Under the pieces are notes generated by a model that had not been told where the DNA came from, did not search any database, and worked only from the letters and a program-made list of their open reading frames with translations. The position numbers and the translations under genes are program-made. Shown piece after piece: positions 23,501 to 28,566 of a stretch of 30,813 nt of DNA. How positions within the stretch are numbered: the stretch's first letter is position 1; each line of letters starts with the position of its first letter. This DNA comes from a virus: the IMG/VR virus record IMGVR_UViG_3300042515_000124, positions 1 to 30,813 of that record. One strand, 5' to 3'.

Positions 23501-25136
23501 TATAGAAACCTTCTTCATATTGACCTTGATTAATGAAAGCAGTCATGCTTCCTGAGGCAGCCGATATCGGACTGAATGTAGGACCATTCAATGATTCTGA
23601 TATAGTGATGGTGTTATCGCTAGGATTAATACCAGTGATATAATAGATTGTAGGTTCATATTCAACTACTAATCCAGTTGTTGATGGTATAGAGTCACAA
23701 GTAAATATCTTACCCAATTGTATAGCATAAACATTGATCGTGTCTCTTGGTATATTTTGAGAAACATCTATTGTATAAGTTGGTACACCGTTAGCCGCAG
23801 TTGCGATCATATCATAGCCAACTATCTTTGTACCGTTTGTTACTCCTGCACCATTCAATGTATTACCTATACTGAATGCTCCAGAAATAGTATTATAAAC
23901 CCTTAGTTCTGTTCCTACTATCTCTGCATCTAATACTGCATTTTCATTGACTCCGGCAGCGATCCAATCAACATTACCTAATTCATAGATAAAGTATTTC
24001 TTACCTACAACCATAGATGTCGCATCACTAGGAATGATGACGTTAGGATCATATGGTAGTATTCCACCGAAACTTGTTCCGCTAAATGTTAATGTGTTTC
24101 CTACTATTAAGTTAGCAGTATCACTTACTGTTAATCTTCCAAGACCATTTATTGCTGTAGCAGTTATCGTCTTTATACCATTTAATGTTCTATTTTTATC
24201 ATATATGGTTGTGTCGTAGAATATGCTGACATAACCTGTTTCATTCTGTATGCCAGTGTTATAGAACATCACTGTTCTACCATTCAATGAAGTCACTCCG
24301 TCGATGCTTCCTATATCTGAAAGTCTAGCACCATTGATTTGACTGAATGGTAATGTGCTGACAACTCCTACAGTGTTATCACCGGGGAAATTATATTCAT
24401 TTTGTGCATCCTTTTGTGGTACATCAAAAACAACTACACCGTTGTTTGCTCCGTTGTTAGTGACACCGTATACATCTCTAGTCTGCACATTAGTTTGAGT
24501 TGGGTCGTAACCTGTTACGCCTGGAACACCTTGAATCCAAAATTGAGTTTGTTGATTAACGTTGAATGTATATCTACCACCACGCAACATTGTTATCGTA
24601 GGATTATTTGACCCAGCACCTGCGCCCTCTGCTCTTATGTTATATGCACTAGGTAATGCTGTTACTTGATAATCATTTGTCGTATATACTGTTGATGCCG
24701 CTACCGTTACGGCGGGAGGACCATCTGGTAGCCAGTAATACTGACTATAATTGATGATCATGTCTAAATTAGTGAAACTATCCCAACTATAAAATTGGCT
24801 CTTAAACAAATCATTATTGTTGTTTGTGATAGCACCTTGTAATTTTAAAGAATCTAATATACCTGGATAACTGATAAAATCATATGCAGTTACTTCATTG
24901 TTCTTTAAGAATGCTACGCCCGGTTCTAACTGATAATCTCTGCGAACCTTGTTTGGTTCTGTTACATAATAATCTTTCGCATCGACACCATAACCAAACT
25001 TACTACCAACATAACCTTGTATCGTTTTTGTTACAGGTGGATTTACCAATTGGTCTAATGTTGCGGCCAAAAACTGACTATTAGTTTCAGTCTGAAATAT
25101 GCCCGGTAGAAAATCTAGTGTTCTTATTCTGGTCAT
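5547..25136 (-). CDS. Giant modular baseplate/tail structural protein, 6529 aa (gene 7 position)
   Basis: One frame of 19.6 kb with no interruption. Residues 1-160 (RTLDFLPGIFQTETNSQFL, a QLEPGVAF element, YYWLPDGP) match the start of very large structural proteins that follow gene 6 in marine T4-like phages. Other conserved blocks, in order: NPRNNLYDALMYNSREY (about 1500), GHDGSYNKLYGDYNE (about 1690), PTWWEGRYGAAPYT (about 1830), FNDTIYNLISG and FIYNQDNIEQWSPDLKY (about 2285-2320), LEGYVNETKPYHVVIKEFLF (about 3850), and the last 60 residues (TWNKIPGIYNQSQGDPLQI). Between them lie insertions: LGTTDW-type modules (about 375, 850-1045, 2870, 4825), a seven-repeat FG-GAP propeller (about 2725-3335), strand modules with TYYV cores (about 4100-6250) and an Asp-box propeller (about 5315-5555). 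No signal peptide or catalytic motif is seen. The start lies 1 base after the gp6 stop with no clear ribosome-binding site, so translation is probably coupled. T4 gp7 is about 1030 aa; equivalence is positional, not shown by sequence. Confidence 0.9.
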   Translation of the reverse strand: MTRIRTLDFLPGIFQTETNSQFLAATLDQLVNPPVTKTIQGYVGSKFGYGVDAKDYYVTEPNKVRRDYQLEPGVAFLKNNEVTAYDFISYPGILDSLKLQGAITNNNNDLFKSQFYSWDSFTNLDMIINYSQYYWLPDGPPAVTVAASTVYTTNDYQVTALPSAYNIRAEGAGAGSNNPTITMLRGGRYTFNVNQQTQFWIQGVPGVTGYDPTQTNVQTRDVYGVTNNGANNGVVVFDVPQKDAQNEYNFPGDNTVGVVSTLPFSQINGARLSDIGSIDGVTSLNGRTVMFYNTGIQNETGYVSIFYDTTIYDKNRTLNGIKTITATAINGLGRLTVSDTANLIVGNTLTFSGTSFGGILPYDPNVIIPSDATSMVVGKKYFIYELGNVDWIAAGVNENAVLDAEIVGTELRVYNTISGAFSIGNTLNGAGVTNGTKIVGYDMIATAANGVPTYTIDVSQNIPRDTINVYAIQLGKIFTCDSIPSTTGLVVEYEPTIYYITGINPSDNTITISESLNGPTFSPISAASGSMTAFINQGQYEEGFYTEVNDNFYTIIFEGDRDDPTLRLIPAGLIPIEQKITALYGTQYVGLNFFKNLAGYIELIPYISAPLDTLYYQDGTNPNRVGIIKLIENNETNVIDVTNDILGKINYTAKNGVVFTNGLKVQFSGDVIPRSYLDGEYYVQGVGTGIELISVEELVVPEPFTTLTSSPYDILPYDIGPYDDSLNVPETPDYITIARNSINKNAWSRSNRWFHIDVINSTAEYNNNPTIPDVYATPLNKAKRPIIEFYPNLKLFNSGIVGKNNIDFIDTRTTNAFDFVENQQNYYPDVQTYTEYEGTINPNNISVTLSSLLQDQYYQITSLGTTEAETWELLGAESQQDGEFETNEEYIITDLGTTDWVTIGGPGSYSVGTIFTALTPGDGTGNGTALKTLFQATQSGIVNSDSLTAGLEYSIVSLGTTQWQLIGNATVNSGLLVPGNVYFIWDLGVGTDWNVVAGTTGVTYKVGDKITVVSADVGLGSAMPQNFVATGSAFGTGTAVQGSGQILPKTVTTVSIDPDYVTGVFTQGQWINDLILGEESRLPAGTRILSVDTTDPYLLTVYWPLPADIASGTGASFVAATKNNADLLLFPGSRVVFAADENELIRNKIYTVNFNTTGSETYPVITLTETADGDVVDDDMFAVQRGFNNIGKTFYFNGLDYVQAQQKQTVNQAPLFDIFDENGISYGDQVVYNSSTFDGCKLFNYKLGVGINDTILGFPISFSSINNVGDISFEVSLYTQTFDYINNGNSITSTVKNGFVYNYSSRVDYERLIGWQTAVAPSTQYQLFQFDYKANNPVTVLDPGDTFDYTVTVNVPQLNVDDTIWPSLEVYNNNDILTLDTDYTVENTSTSTIITIKLTEDIDTPIQVLILSDKVSQDAYYTIPINLSNNPFNADPATVDIGDIRGHYQSIYDNNPDTTGVMFGPNNYRDLGNLVPWGNRIIQNSASLVLPGALLRNPRNNLYDALMYNSREYIKFKTLLIDTVDKISYQQKYDPAMLLDEAIDVITSVKSQEQPFFWSDMIPNKAPYISNTYNFANQSETSVFPLSKIYDFSTANYDGVLVYSQRRIQGIIVTKQLIKNIEYIVSTDSPSVTVTKFLESGDKIIIKEYNQTYGSYIPNTPTKLGLYPLYEPKVLLDTTYQEPTYFIQGHDGSYNKLYGDYNEVIGLPVDFRDQALLEFETRVYNNIKLSNTLPVDLAEIVPGYFRDSSLTYFEWTDIYSRNFLDWAGQNRLNYKTQLYRSTDPYTYNYREQSTFKLDGSQILQGYWRGIYEYVYDTSTPNLTPWAMIGYANKPTWWEGRYGAAPYTSDNLILWTDLQDGIDYNNGDPIVRPLYQRPGLLDIIPVDDQGNLKEPLDTVIANYNQLSFQRDWRVGDDAPVEYSYRKSSTYPFDLMRLEALLKPAIFYNLGADIDNYKYNVEFNQFLVNGRTHLVPSEIEIYGNGVAKTSYLNWIVDYQKQLGVDATQNITDLLNNLDVRLVYRLAGFSDKSLLKFFVEKGTPESRNSSLLIPDESYQVILYENQPMTKLVYSGVVVQSVAEGFAVFGNSQTTAYFKTLKPITNGQRSRITVQDVSIQVADRYTAQEEIVPYGTVFYTYQEVSQFLLNYGAWLEENGAVFDDQIQNIQVSWRQMVAEFLYWAQTGWTQGSILTLNPAALQLTINKESQVVQPLTYANNNFILNNNLYPIQNKDLNIFRDGTLFSVKPLNEGDAVAYGQFNLSNIEHGIVFQNETLFNDTIYNLISGLKQNRIYLRGTKSGEWNGTLFASGFIYNQDNIEQWSPDLKYTKGAIVKYKNKFFTALQIVQPGKKFKEEEWKQTDYDEIQKGLLPNSSTRSYESALYYNTNTANLEKDADLLSFSLIGFRPREYMASADLTDITQVNIYKNLIKEKGTLNAVKAFKGANLPQGGIDYDIYENWGILQGTFGGTLNDNFIQFRLNENNLTANPSIVGITNGNDVEGAQQLVPLYSLFNYNRPINNPNILPLLEDNINYEVYPDAGYVNINDVKVSAYFFNNLPTGVDKNREIVPINNIYVGDYIWLADYRASWQILTPTSIGQVILVRNNLNNTCTVTFDKDHNLSQFDIFSIINFDSAVNGYYVVTNVVNTRQVLVTLSLPNGTKAITGFGIGLQFQTQRVAQPGNIQSLPLLDFEFVKNTVWVDENTNGDWAVYRKNINYSYEKEFNKQNSEKFGSAVAYSPLSDYLFSDPNLGEVYRYQYDVTDGDYQLDETLTGDVSFGTTIVHEQNIYVISQPENTPKVFLYTVNNTKVSDNIILYQEIDATDIDPSITNFGKATALSGDLNWLFISDFDEDISSARNNVHVYRRTNVETDAGSFVVGKTYQITSIGDTDFEEVGAVTNAIGIYFIATGIGSGTGTAKSVDYEYLTTIASGSTAIDKFGHSLSTNYYGTTLVVGAPNQDHLATNNGRSYIYDRLVQNYQIQQEYVVGDTVDFTLIWAPTVGQPLTVTKNGILIDSTDYSFTGTTFSYLGNFTIGDILTVSGNEFVLVQELSNANNPRNGSQFGFSVDNNTQGTEILVGTPFYLSTANQEGAAFRYTYGGARFGIIAGTTNTNVTASRSILVNGYLVNISVGDSTQAATNINNANIINVQASSVNGKLIISLINFDLASANQELLLSADLTTLSELGIDLYTQTQIVQNPHSTGPSQFGTVVKFNDQNSVAISAPSGTRYTLTSFDFVDDANYQNDTIFDNNSTQFIDTFNNAGAVYTFEYLGNYNESLQNIGNYTYAQSVNAQNLVYGSQPRYGSAIDWSDDKIVIGSPDYRPEDIDGQVVIYVNNTGEKNWSVLRHANPVVDIERIYNIQMFDGETNNTLSNLDYIDPLQGKLLGAVQQNIDVISNIDPANYNNVNSPQGMIWGEAQTGSIWFDTSNIKYINYHQNDNSYNARYWGTLFPGSDVAVCTWVASNVLPSSYQGPGVPRDITNYTVQTVLNSSNTITPVYYFWVRNYGIVSPGKSLADINIAAYINSPVSSGISYLTPINSDAVALYNTKQFLNANSTVLQIGFSTGQQDNPAHQSFTLIRTDYADDFLPGVPGTRGYVTPQSLYDRLLDSLSGVDETGAVVPNPFLPKAVQSGVLARPRQSFFYNRYLAIKNYLQFANTIMKLFPISEIRSFNFLNTSGTYYDTSNYWEYINWWAPGYDNNTKSVTQVPIYADLSALEFASGTIVTVAQNGYGATETYRYDGDGVWTRIGLQNGTIRFKDELFDYNAAGFGFGGTFYDTDSYDVYPSEETRWIMRALNEQIYTNELLIYRNKSLILLFEYIQEETDENQNYLPWLNKTSLVDVAHKIRELKPLQNFVSDNELFLEGYVNETKPYHVVIKEFLFDYTGGDVYPGTLTDFDLPATYDTTIDRFVSPELVYNNADTEYEFLPDDPIWQTEKYKEWFDNHGVSLSGQDNYQIATLESYLTITSQNIIVDNPQGFPINGTFTIGSEKISYATVDRATGIITGLTRGVDGTTIVDHLPGELIYMNLPGVLLLDGGRGYANPPRVIAVIDTTVYPEPRQEAVLEAVMSLDSVVGINIIDPGQGYAVLPEIVIDPADTFTFSSGNVNTVTNTIELYAPALTTGDLVRYVAGTENIGGLADRQYYYVNVLDSSPTTIAALYTTYADALNDNTRVRLLSQGTGSQSFEYGARATPITSSYPVRENNITLRFDRTTYDTQVTDWAPNTFYGGEFVSYLLEASSSSVSLASVQPDINTILSSAEGTAFPLVNVTNDRQVDWSSFERTVSAIVSNNELILSYTSSGTDEYPSGSTIGFYVGMPVKFEGDTGSEIVEGTTYYINEIIGLDTFKISTTESGSALSLAPIPSADFKMYTAKVIDTAVLTSIYSGYRNVTNTYSGTNSVRVALTDIGTGGTNGFYTNLPVYFTTGGGMFGTNAMFYVVSVLGSEEFTLRDAFSSEPAVVRVYQTNLANQIIVENTNGLEVGDPVVFDSIAINGEPSDTFGNIDKQTIYYIKTIGINVITISTTVGGPTFSTGVVAPADDTYCFITSQANVLTLTTRSGNATMVVGVPISPGQVDGQAFTFYPSSQNYADVTTPDLVYGNLLEKTIVQTLAPYNQIAYKQNNSGLYIDIPFTVESNIGGLVTGKTYYAYDLTNVLIDCQSTAGTLLTYDASFLGTTMTVTNASGTGILYPGSLVTGSNVQPNTYIVSYISGSGGNGTYEVSTTYFVPVVTTGCTTTNGIITVDTDFDTNMMYVGMPIVFTEQSLGGTLLDYTYYVRHIINSTQFTIAAVENESSVTLTTASGNMLGTGSPVMKSYLPVGELVSGDDYEIKFIGTTVFSSLGATYLVSGNAVTVGKYYIIKDLGSNTNAFWRTVTGDPTLVVSSEDILYAKNPGTLGINDGTAYQTDFTCNSNPQTGTGQATVVLTNDSGSVTWNQEITQDPTFDIGYVLGGYNVIINDGGTGFTQNNTITIPGDALGGTTPDNDLTLTVSRINPIIAGTYSWSLPLQSDGAITKVISSGTPTGTITTYFLKVTGANTFKVYSDPLMQVPVSGVNFPYQGFTQTSITNVSSTVITLDDATGFAVNDPIVFNDLDSGITLTVGQTYYVLSVAGNNITVAINPGDTAVNAGSGVSGTATKPGSFMLLPEPLIFTPSIVKYNNRVWACTLSNNDSEFVFGKWEELRSDDRRLNALDRAKGYYAPTVNMPGMDLTQLFTGLTYPNTTYKGNMFQPDQQYPVDTQLVDLPFDPTQVSIPAIEWDGTNYIAPANLPNYAAVIADLEVQDDWLLSKLANQTLSLTDITRGDGIYVMSSRNSPTPLFSSADKSIWSVNGYLVPIGTPVDSIDFFKQRLIASGLQLNAVSYENDRYFAVGTKNIIVSDDASLWFEIFVLPQNPGITRQLFDISYVETTQFHGYIAVGANQTDPLILKSMDVREGDYNQTVWTRITGLSNRSLKGVTSGFDTIYTVGTNGGVLSSTNGTIWLQTQQGTTNYNAVEFADNTLVLVGDGGVVRVSTDGTTFTVKATGTTENLNNVIYVEDRGQWTIVGDNNTVLQTLDITAPVVIWDTTQVFSTPEPEYIVQGDPFQAGYGPEELVPGIVSDQLTMIVNTRAGTNWSATEYAHVGYNVVSIELEEDASNEYSFSEVVQTPAYISVFLLTDELSVTLYETTDYTIDWVTKVVTLNSALSTGEKLRIDVYEVGNGDQLIKSSTENEPIEINAVTGFDEINLDCNYTTLGYNGGGIVQPDSYPISVTAFDTESGTDFITVDDVSNFTLNEEVYFAGDVFGGVAINTPYYIKSINTVRNTITVSDTLVSGIAGPILPLSTDAGQMSVILERASGQFWTEPAVFYNGTKLVSGLTNYVIATNAATHALTTFSTVGLIVDQPIVFSDTIFGSIIPHVTYYVYQIVSATEFRIRNGAGDPIYLTSASGSAIFITNDYAATLAANQVNAKIIFAGSYDKTVDYISYSFFGPTEPQQYGFTLPQTQTFLGQGSVGPYTLDNYLGGSNPTNAIVEVNGLRIDPSEYNIYFANDTLVFVSMAPTPTDTIAVTTFNDTQRQYLFTTEYTGIQVSPISYVNNVTIPVTVTTTIPHGLLIDDIIRIDGVSGSTQLNNQKFIINVTSATEFELYEYAPGVTDYTASEAVTNVNTYTGSGYVWLADSYILENKYATQSDYNNVTEQWVMTVDEVDGLVSETPVYFTEDGVELGDPTSIPQIIAGQKYYIKDINEFDNEFSISDTQGGTAKTLSIAGPVNVRVTQWEQTNVDRLWVTVNGYRVSSNNLRLNDANEVSILTEVLPGDTVVITSMMPSASPDAQTYIQTVDKTGEGSVYRANTETRTWMTENIGEYMDRIQVDDVRKLTNSTTQTNTTPVAVFGNHEIGLIANRFDILQVRVYNNNPARLGYIDEDYITVRVSGLGPFVLIQSGDWIQAGDILTITTLEGKTIYVNGEYMTILNVDEENNIINVQRGALGSMVNVYIPKYSTVYSLLEDNRMSQINYDDTWNKIPGIYNQSQGDPLQIAVSSGANFLRVDVT
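6400..12850 (-). repeat. Divergent TYYV beta-module repeats in the giant protein
   Basis: At least ten units share the pattern: a short strand with GL-x-V/D, then P/D-x-V-x-F, a loop with GG, then T/K-x-YY-V/I, then F/I-x-I-S and a Gly-rich end. Examples are IVEGTTYYINEI and TFKISTTESG (about 12,160-12,090), DKQTIYYIKTI (about 11,610), TVGQTYYVLSV (about 9835), INTPYYIKSI (about 7760), IIPHVTYYVYQI (about 7450) and IIAGQKYYIKDI (about 6490). Outliers occur near 23,640 and 24,060. They are divergent at DNA level, so they are old duplications or separately acquired modules rather than recent slippage. Confidence 0.7.
8480..9190 (-). other. Asp-box (BNR/YCF48-like) propeller region of the giant protein
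   Basis: About 235 residues with five Asp-box-like turns of the S-x-D-x-x-x-x-W type: SSADKSIWSV, VSDDASLWFEI, a longer KSMD...TVWTRI, SSTNGTIWLQT and VSTDGTTFTV. Each is followed by strands of the type YFAVGTKN, YIAVGANQ, IYTVGTNGG, LVLVGDGG and WTIVGDNN. This is the repeat signature of beta-propellers of the sialidase/YCF48 kind. No sialidase catalytic Arg triad can be assigned, so a binding or scaffolding role is more likely than enzymatic activity. Confidence 0.65.
15135..16960 (-). other. Seven-repeat FG-GAP-type propeller region of the giant protein
   Basis: Seven blade starts can be read in order: FGSAVAYS, FGTTIVHE, FGKATALS, FGHSLSTN, FGFSVDNN, FGTVVKFN and YGSAIDWS. Most are followed by a strand with V/I-G-x-P or equivalent (LVVGAPNQD, ILVGTPFY, VAISAPSG, IVIGSPDY) and a closing G-x-V/A-Y/F-x-Y strand. 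This is the arrangement of integrin-type FG-GAP beta-propellers, which have seven blades. Extra domains are inserted between blades 3 and 4, 4 and 5, and 5 and 6. Surface recognition is the usual role of such folds; here it is inferred. Confidence 0.65.
18075..18195 (-). other. CBM5/12-like motif in the giant protein
   Basis: Residues about 2315-2353 read EQWSPDLKYTKGAIVKYKN, then KFFTALQ, PGKKF and EEEWKQTD. The pattern W-x-x-x-x-x-Y-x-x-G-x-x-V-x-Y-x-N-x-x-(F/Y)-x-A...P...W matches the short carbohydrate-binding fold of families 5 and 12 (chitin-binding type V/XII). It lies in a block conserved in the protein family, so it may be structural rather than sugar-binding. Confidence 0.5.
22005..22580 (-). 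repeat. Tandem LGTTDW-type modules in the giant protein
   Basis: Four imperfect repeats follow each other over about 190 residues: QITSLGTTEAETWELLG, YIITDLGTTDWVTIGG, YSIVSLGTTQWQLIGN and YFIWDLGVGTDWNVVAG. They share Gly/Thr-rich linkers of the type GTIFTALTPG and GTGNGTA. More units appear alone elsewhere: ELGNVDWIAAG (about 23,990), ITSIGDTDFEEVG (about 16,500), KFIGTTVFSSLG and KDLGSNTNAFW (about 10,650-10,540). The module type is common in marine phage structural proteins. Function is unknown. Confidence 0.75.
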
Positions 25137-25137
25137 C

Positions 25138-28100
25138 TTATGCTACTTGTAATTGATCAGGTGTCAACGCTGATATAACTAAAATACTATCAGCCACTGC
25201 CGCGTTAACGAAAATTTCAAATGGTCTGCATTTGATCTCATATAGAGTCCCAAATGGTTGTGTTGGATCGTTTGGTACTAATACTGCGGAACTGATTAAT
25301 TCTCCGCATTCATTATGTAGATATGCGCTTAATTCTGAAAAGAAGAATGTGTCACCGAAATTCCAATTATTGATATCGAAATAGTTATTCATAGCAGTCA
25401 ATACTGCACTTCGTATCTCGCTATCGCTTGCGGTTGTATCACTTGTTTTAATCACTTTGATAGTACCTTGTAATGCTGGTGAAGCCTTAGGTCCAAACAA
25501 CGGTTTGAACACTACGCTATTTAACACCACACTATCACTCAACATTTTGTAATCTTGAATCTGACCATATGCCGCAGACAACTCATTGATAGTAGGTCTG
25601 CTTGGCTCTAACACTCTGTCAGTAGTATCTTGTATATAATTCTGATATTGAGTGTAGTATGCTTGTGTCACTACATACAAATCAATGATGTTTGTAGTTG
25701 CCGGATCTATGCGGGTAGTGTTGTTGCTATTATGGCGATACTGATAACTTAAACCTTGACGCCCCGGTTTAACACTATATTTTGTTTGCTCTACTAATAC
25801 ATAACTTGCTTGTGTCACAGTCACATCTTGTACTGTTTTGTAAAATTTATTATCTGTGTATGCATAGAACAATTGTCCTACTGGATAATCATATTTCACA
25901 ACTTCAATTTGACTCTTTAATGCATAAGAATAAATCACATCTGTGCTTGGTAACAACTGTAGTCTGGATAGATTTATAGCGTCTTCTACTAACTCAAAGA
26001 ACGCATATTTACCAATGTTTGCGCTACCCGGAGTCACTCCGGTTATCTCTTGGAAGAAGTCAGGATTTACTACAAGCACTCTGTTATTAACATCTGAACT
26101 TGCTACTTCAACTTCAAAATCATTTACATAACCATCACTTTGTACAGTTTGTCCTATGATATTAACTTTTGTATCTTTACCAATAGCACTAGTAGAGTTA
26201 GGTTGTGTGTTAACACCTAACATGTTAATGTAATCTTGTAATATCTTGCCACTGAAAGGATCATATACCAATTCATTTAATGCATATGTGAATCGTGTTT
26301 CATCTACGCTGCCGAAATAATAACGGTTTGATCTCAATAATATAGACCATTTGTTCTCCGCAATATTAGTAAACTTAACAAACCAATTTGGATATGCGCT
26401 TCCTAAGATCGACCAGCGTTCTTGGTTGATCGGTACACTGTTAGTGAATACTAATGTAAAATCTCTCTGTAATTCAATTTGTAGTATAGCCTGTTGTATA
26501 ATAGTTACCGACAATGAATTAGTGAATGATGGAATCACTGTAGTTAATATTGCTCCATTAGGAACATAACCATTTAATGTTACAGGGCCTACACCATTGC
26601 TGAAATTGCCTTGACCTGTATTGCTGCCGTCTCCTACAACATTCAATACTGTAGTCCATATAAATGTACTATCTGCTGTGCTAGCAATACCTGGCACTAA
26701 TCTATTATTTTTATCAAAATAATATCCTGCCGGTGCTATGAATTTTATCAACGCACCTTTAGTGACGTACAATAGATTATTAGAAGCAAGAGTTCCTATC
26801 ATGATAGGAGTCTGTATGGTATTATCTAAGATATAGAAATATCCATTCTCATTATCACCGTTAACATTACTTGTATTCCAATATACAGTTCCAGTACCTG
26901 ACGATTCACTTATGTCAAATCTTTTGTAATGGTCGTTTGTAGGGTTTCCAGTAGCGTTGAGATAATATTGAACTGCTCTATTTTCTGCTAACGCACCGGA
27001 TAATGTATCTGTCAAGAAAGCGATTATGCTACTTGCATTAGTGACGTTTAATTCTAGGTATGCATTGCTATCATCTATCCATAATCCACCATCATTACCT
27101 ATGCTATTAGTGCTTGAGTATTTTCCGGTAGGATCTAGTAAGTCAAGATTTTTTGATACACCAATCGAACTGCGATTGATTGCTTTTGATTTAATGATTG
27201 AACTGTATAATGTATATGGGAAGTTGTTATAGTCTTCACCATTAACCATACGATTTTGTGTATAGTAACGTGTTGGTGCACGTTGCTTGATACTTGGTAA
27301 ACTTTCACGTGCCTGAGCATTGCTTACTGGCTGTGATAATTGCAAGCCAACTGTTAATGTTTCTGCACGACCTTCACGGCTGATATATGTGAATGCAACG
27401 CTGATGCCTTGCATTTCTATCTGATCGATAGTATATGTCAAGCCATTGCTTGCGCGTACATAAGCACGGAATGTGCCGACTGGTATATTGCTAAACACGC
27501 CATCACCGAAAATATAAGTTACTTGGTCATTGAAACGTGAGTTTACGCTGAAAATACTTTTCTTGCTAGTCTCTGTTTGTAGGTAAGCATCAGCATAGAT
27601 GTTATCTACTTTTTCCCATAAAATTCTAGTGTTGTTATTATCATTTAATTGATACAACCATGTGTCTGTGTTGTTGACACCTTGAATATTGATGTCTACT
27701 GCTTGGTTAGCGATCTGTTGTTCTAACACGAAATCATAGTTGTTCAATATACCTTGCTTGAAGTAAAAGAAATATCCTGTATTTGCGCTAGCAAATCCAA
27801 GTCTATCATTTCTATAAAGCATATTGAAACGTCCTGTTGGTGCAGGCGGTATCTCATATAGATAATCTTCATCAACGCTAGTAACGCTGACTAGTTCGAA
27901 ATCCATTGTTTGTCCATCGATAGTGCTAGTGAAAGGTACTATCGGTAATGTATTCTGCGGTATCTGCAAACTATATTCTGCTGTGTTCACACCTAATATG
28001 TCGCTGACGTTTCCAGGACGTCCTATCCTTTGTGTGCTTACTAATGCGGCATTGATGATAGTGTTGAATTGTTCAAACCAATTTTGGTTAGCAGGGTCGT

Positions 28101-28533
28101 TCCATAATATAGGAAGATTGCTTAGATTTACACCATTTAGATCAGTTATGCTTTGGCTAGTTGTGATGCTAGTAACTTTTAAAACACCCTCAGCACATAG
28201 ATTGCGTTTTGGTGTGTAACTTACTAGATTCGCGAGTTTGATGACGCTATCACGGCGTTCTGCTGTATCGATAAAATTTTCACGGGCATTTAAGTCGTTT
28301 CTAAATGCTAGACCTTGACCCATGAACGCCATGACATCAAGCAATGCGATAAATTCACTGCTCTCAATGTAGTCGTTATATGTTTCTGGATAATAGACAC
28401 GCAGGTAGTCGATGAAACTCTTACGTAATGTCTCGTAATCATAACTTCGGAAGTCGGCCTCACGAAAAGTTTGATAGATTGCTTTCCAATCGTTGACCCC
28501 GAATAATGCTGCCTGTCTTGAACTTGTAGCCAT
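25138..28533 (-). CDS. gp6: Baseplate wedge protein gp6-like
   Basis: 1131 aa; in T4, gp6 (660 aa) forms the inner ring that holds the baseplate wedges together and controls contraction. The N-terminal block DFRSYDYETLRKSFIDYL (27-44), FIALLDVMAFMGQGLAFRND (61-80) and RRDSVIKLANLVSYTPKR (93-110) is the hallmark of the family. APTRYYTQNRMVNGEDYN near residue 414 corresponds to the conserved region of baseplate J-like proteins. The C-terminus (SEIRSAVLTAMNNYF, then FFFSELSAYLHN) matches the end of the family. The extra length lies mostly between about 450 and 1000, strand-rich. It follows gp25 as in T4-like phages and is followed after 1 base by the giant gene. ATG 28533 was chosen because an AGAGA ribosome-binding stretch and a late-promoter-like octamer precede it. 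Confidence 0.95.
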   Translation of the reverse strand: MATSSRQAALFGVNDWKAIYQTFREADFRSYDYETLRKSFIDYLRVYYPETYNDYIESSEFIALLDVMAFMGQGLAFRNDLNARENFIDTAERRDSVIKLANLVSYTPKRNLCAEGVLKVTSITTSQSITDLNGVNLSNLPILWNDPANQNWFEQFNTIINAALVSTQRIGRPGNVSDILGVNTAEYSLQIPQNTLPIVPFTSTIDGQTMDFELVSVTSVDEDYLYEIPPAPTGRFNMLYRNDRLGFASANTGYFFYFKQGILNNYDFVLEQQIANQAVDINIQGVNNTDTWLYQLNDNNNTRILWEKVDNIYADAYLQTETSKKSIFSVNSRFNDQVTYIFGDGVFSNIPVGTFRAYVRASNGLTYTIDQIEMQGISVAFTYISREGRAETLTVGLQLSQPVSNAQARESLPSIKQRAPTRYYTQNRMVNGEDYNNFPYTLYSSIIKSKAINRSSIGVSKNLDLLDPTGKYSSTNSIGNDGGLWIDDSNAYLELNVTNASSIIAFLTDTLSGALAENRAVQYYLNATGNPTNDHYKRFDISESSGTGTVYWNTSNVNGDNENGYFYILDNTIQTPIMIGTLASNNLLYVTKGALIKFIAPAGYYFDKNNRLVPGIASTADSTFIWTTVLNVVGDGSNTGQGNFSNGVGPVTLNGYVPNGAILTTVIPSFTNSLSVTIIQQAILQIELQRDFTLVFTNSVPINQERWSILGSAYPNWFVKFTNIAENKWSILLRSNRYYFGSVDETRFTYALNELVYDPFSGKILQDYINMLGVNTQPNSTSAIGKDTKVNIIGQTVQSDGYVNDFEVEVASSDVNNRVLVVNPDFFQEITGVTPGSANIGKYAFFELVEDAINLSRLQLLPSTDVIYSYALKSQIEVVKYDYPVGQLFYAYTDNKFYKTVQDVTVTQASYVLVEQTKYSVKPGRQGLSYQYRHNSNNTTRIDPATTNIIDLYVVTQAYYTQYQNYIQDTTDRVLEPSRPTINELSAAYGQIQDYKMLSDSVVLNSVVFKPLFGPKASPALQGTIKVIKTSDTTASDSEIRSAVLTAMNNYFDINNWNFGDTFFFSELSAYLHNECGELISSAVLVPNDPTQPFGTLYEIKCRPFEIFVNAAVADSILVISALTPDQLQVA

Positions 28534-28551
28534 AGTTTATCTCTAATTTAA

Positions 28552-28559
28552 TATTTATC
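28552..28559 (-). promoter_or_regulatory. Late-promoter-like octamer upstream of gp6
   Basis: GATAAATA on the minus strand, 18 bases before the gp6 ATG (28533). The spacing allows transcription start and a short leader with an AGAGA ribosome-binding stretch, making this the best-placed of the late-promoter-like sites for a conventional leader. It resembles the T4 late consensus TATAAATA. Confidence 0.65.
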
Positions 28560-28566
28560 AAACCTA

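Noticed and set aside
5547-25136. Giant ORF as an assembly artefact or fused genes
   Set aside because: No frame break or duplicated long DNA block is visible and family-typical blocks follow in order from N- to C-terminus. Read coverage would be needed to exclude an artefact fully.
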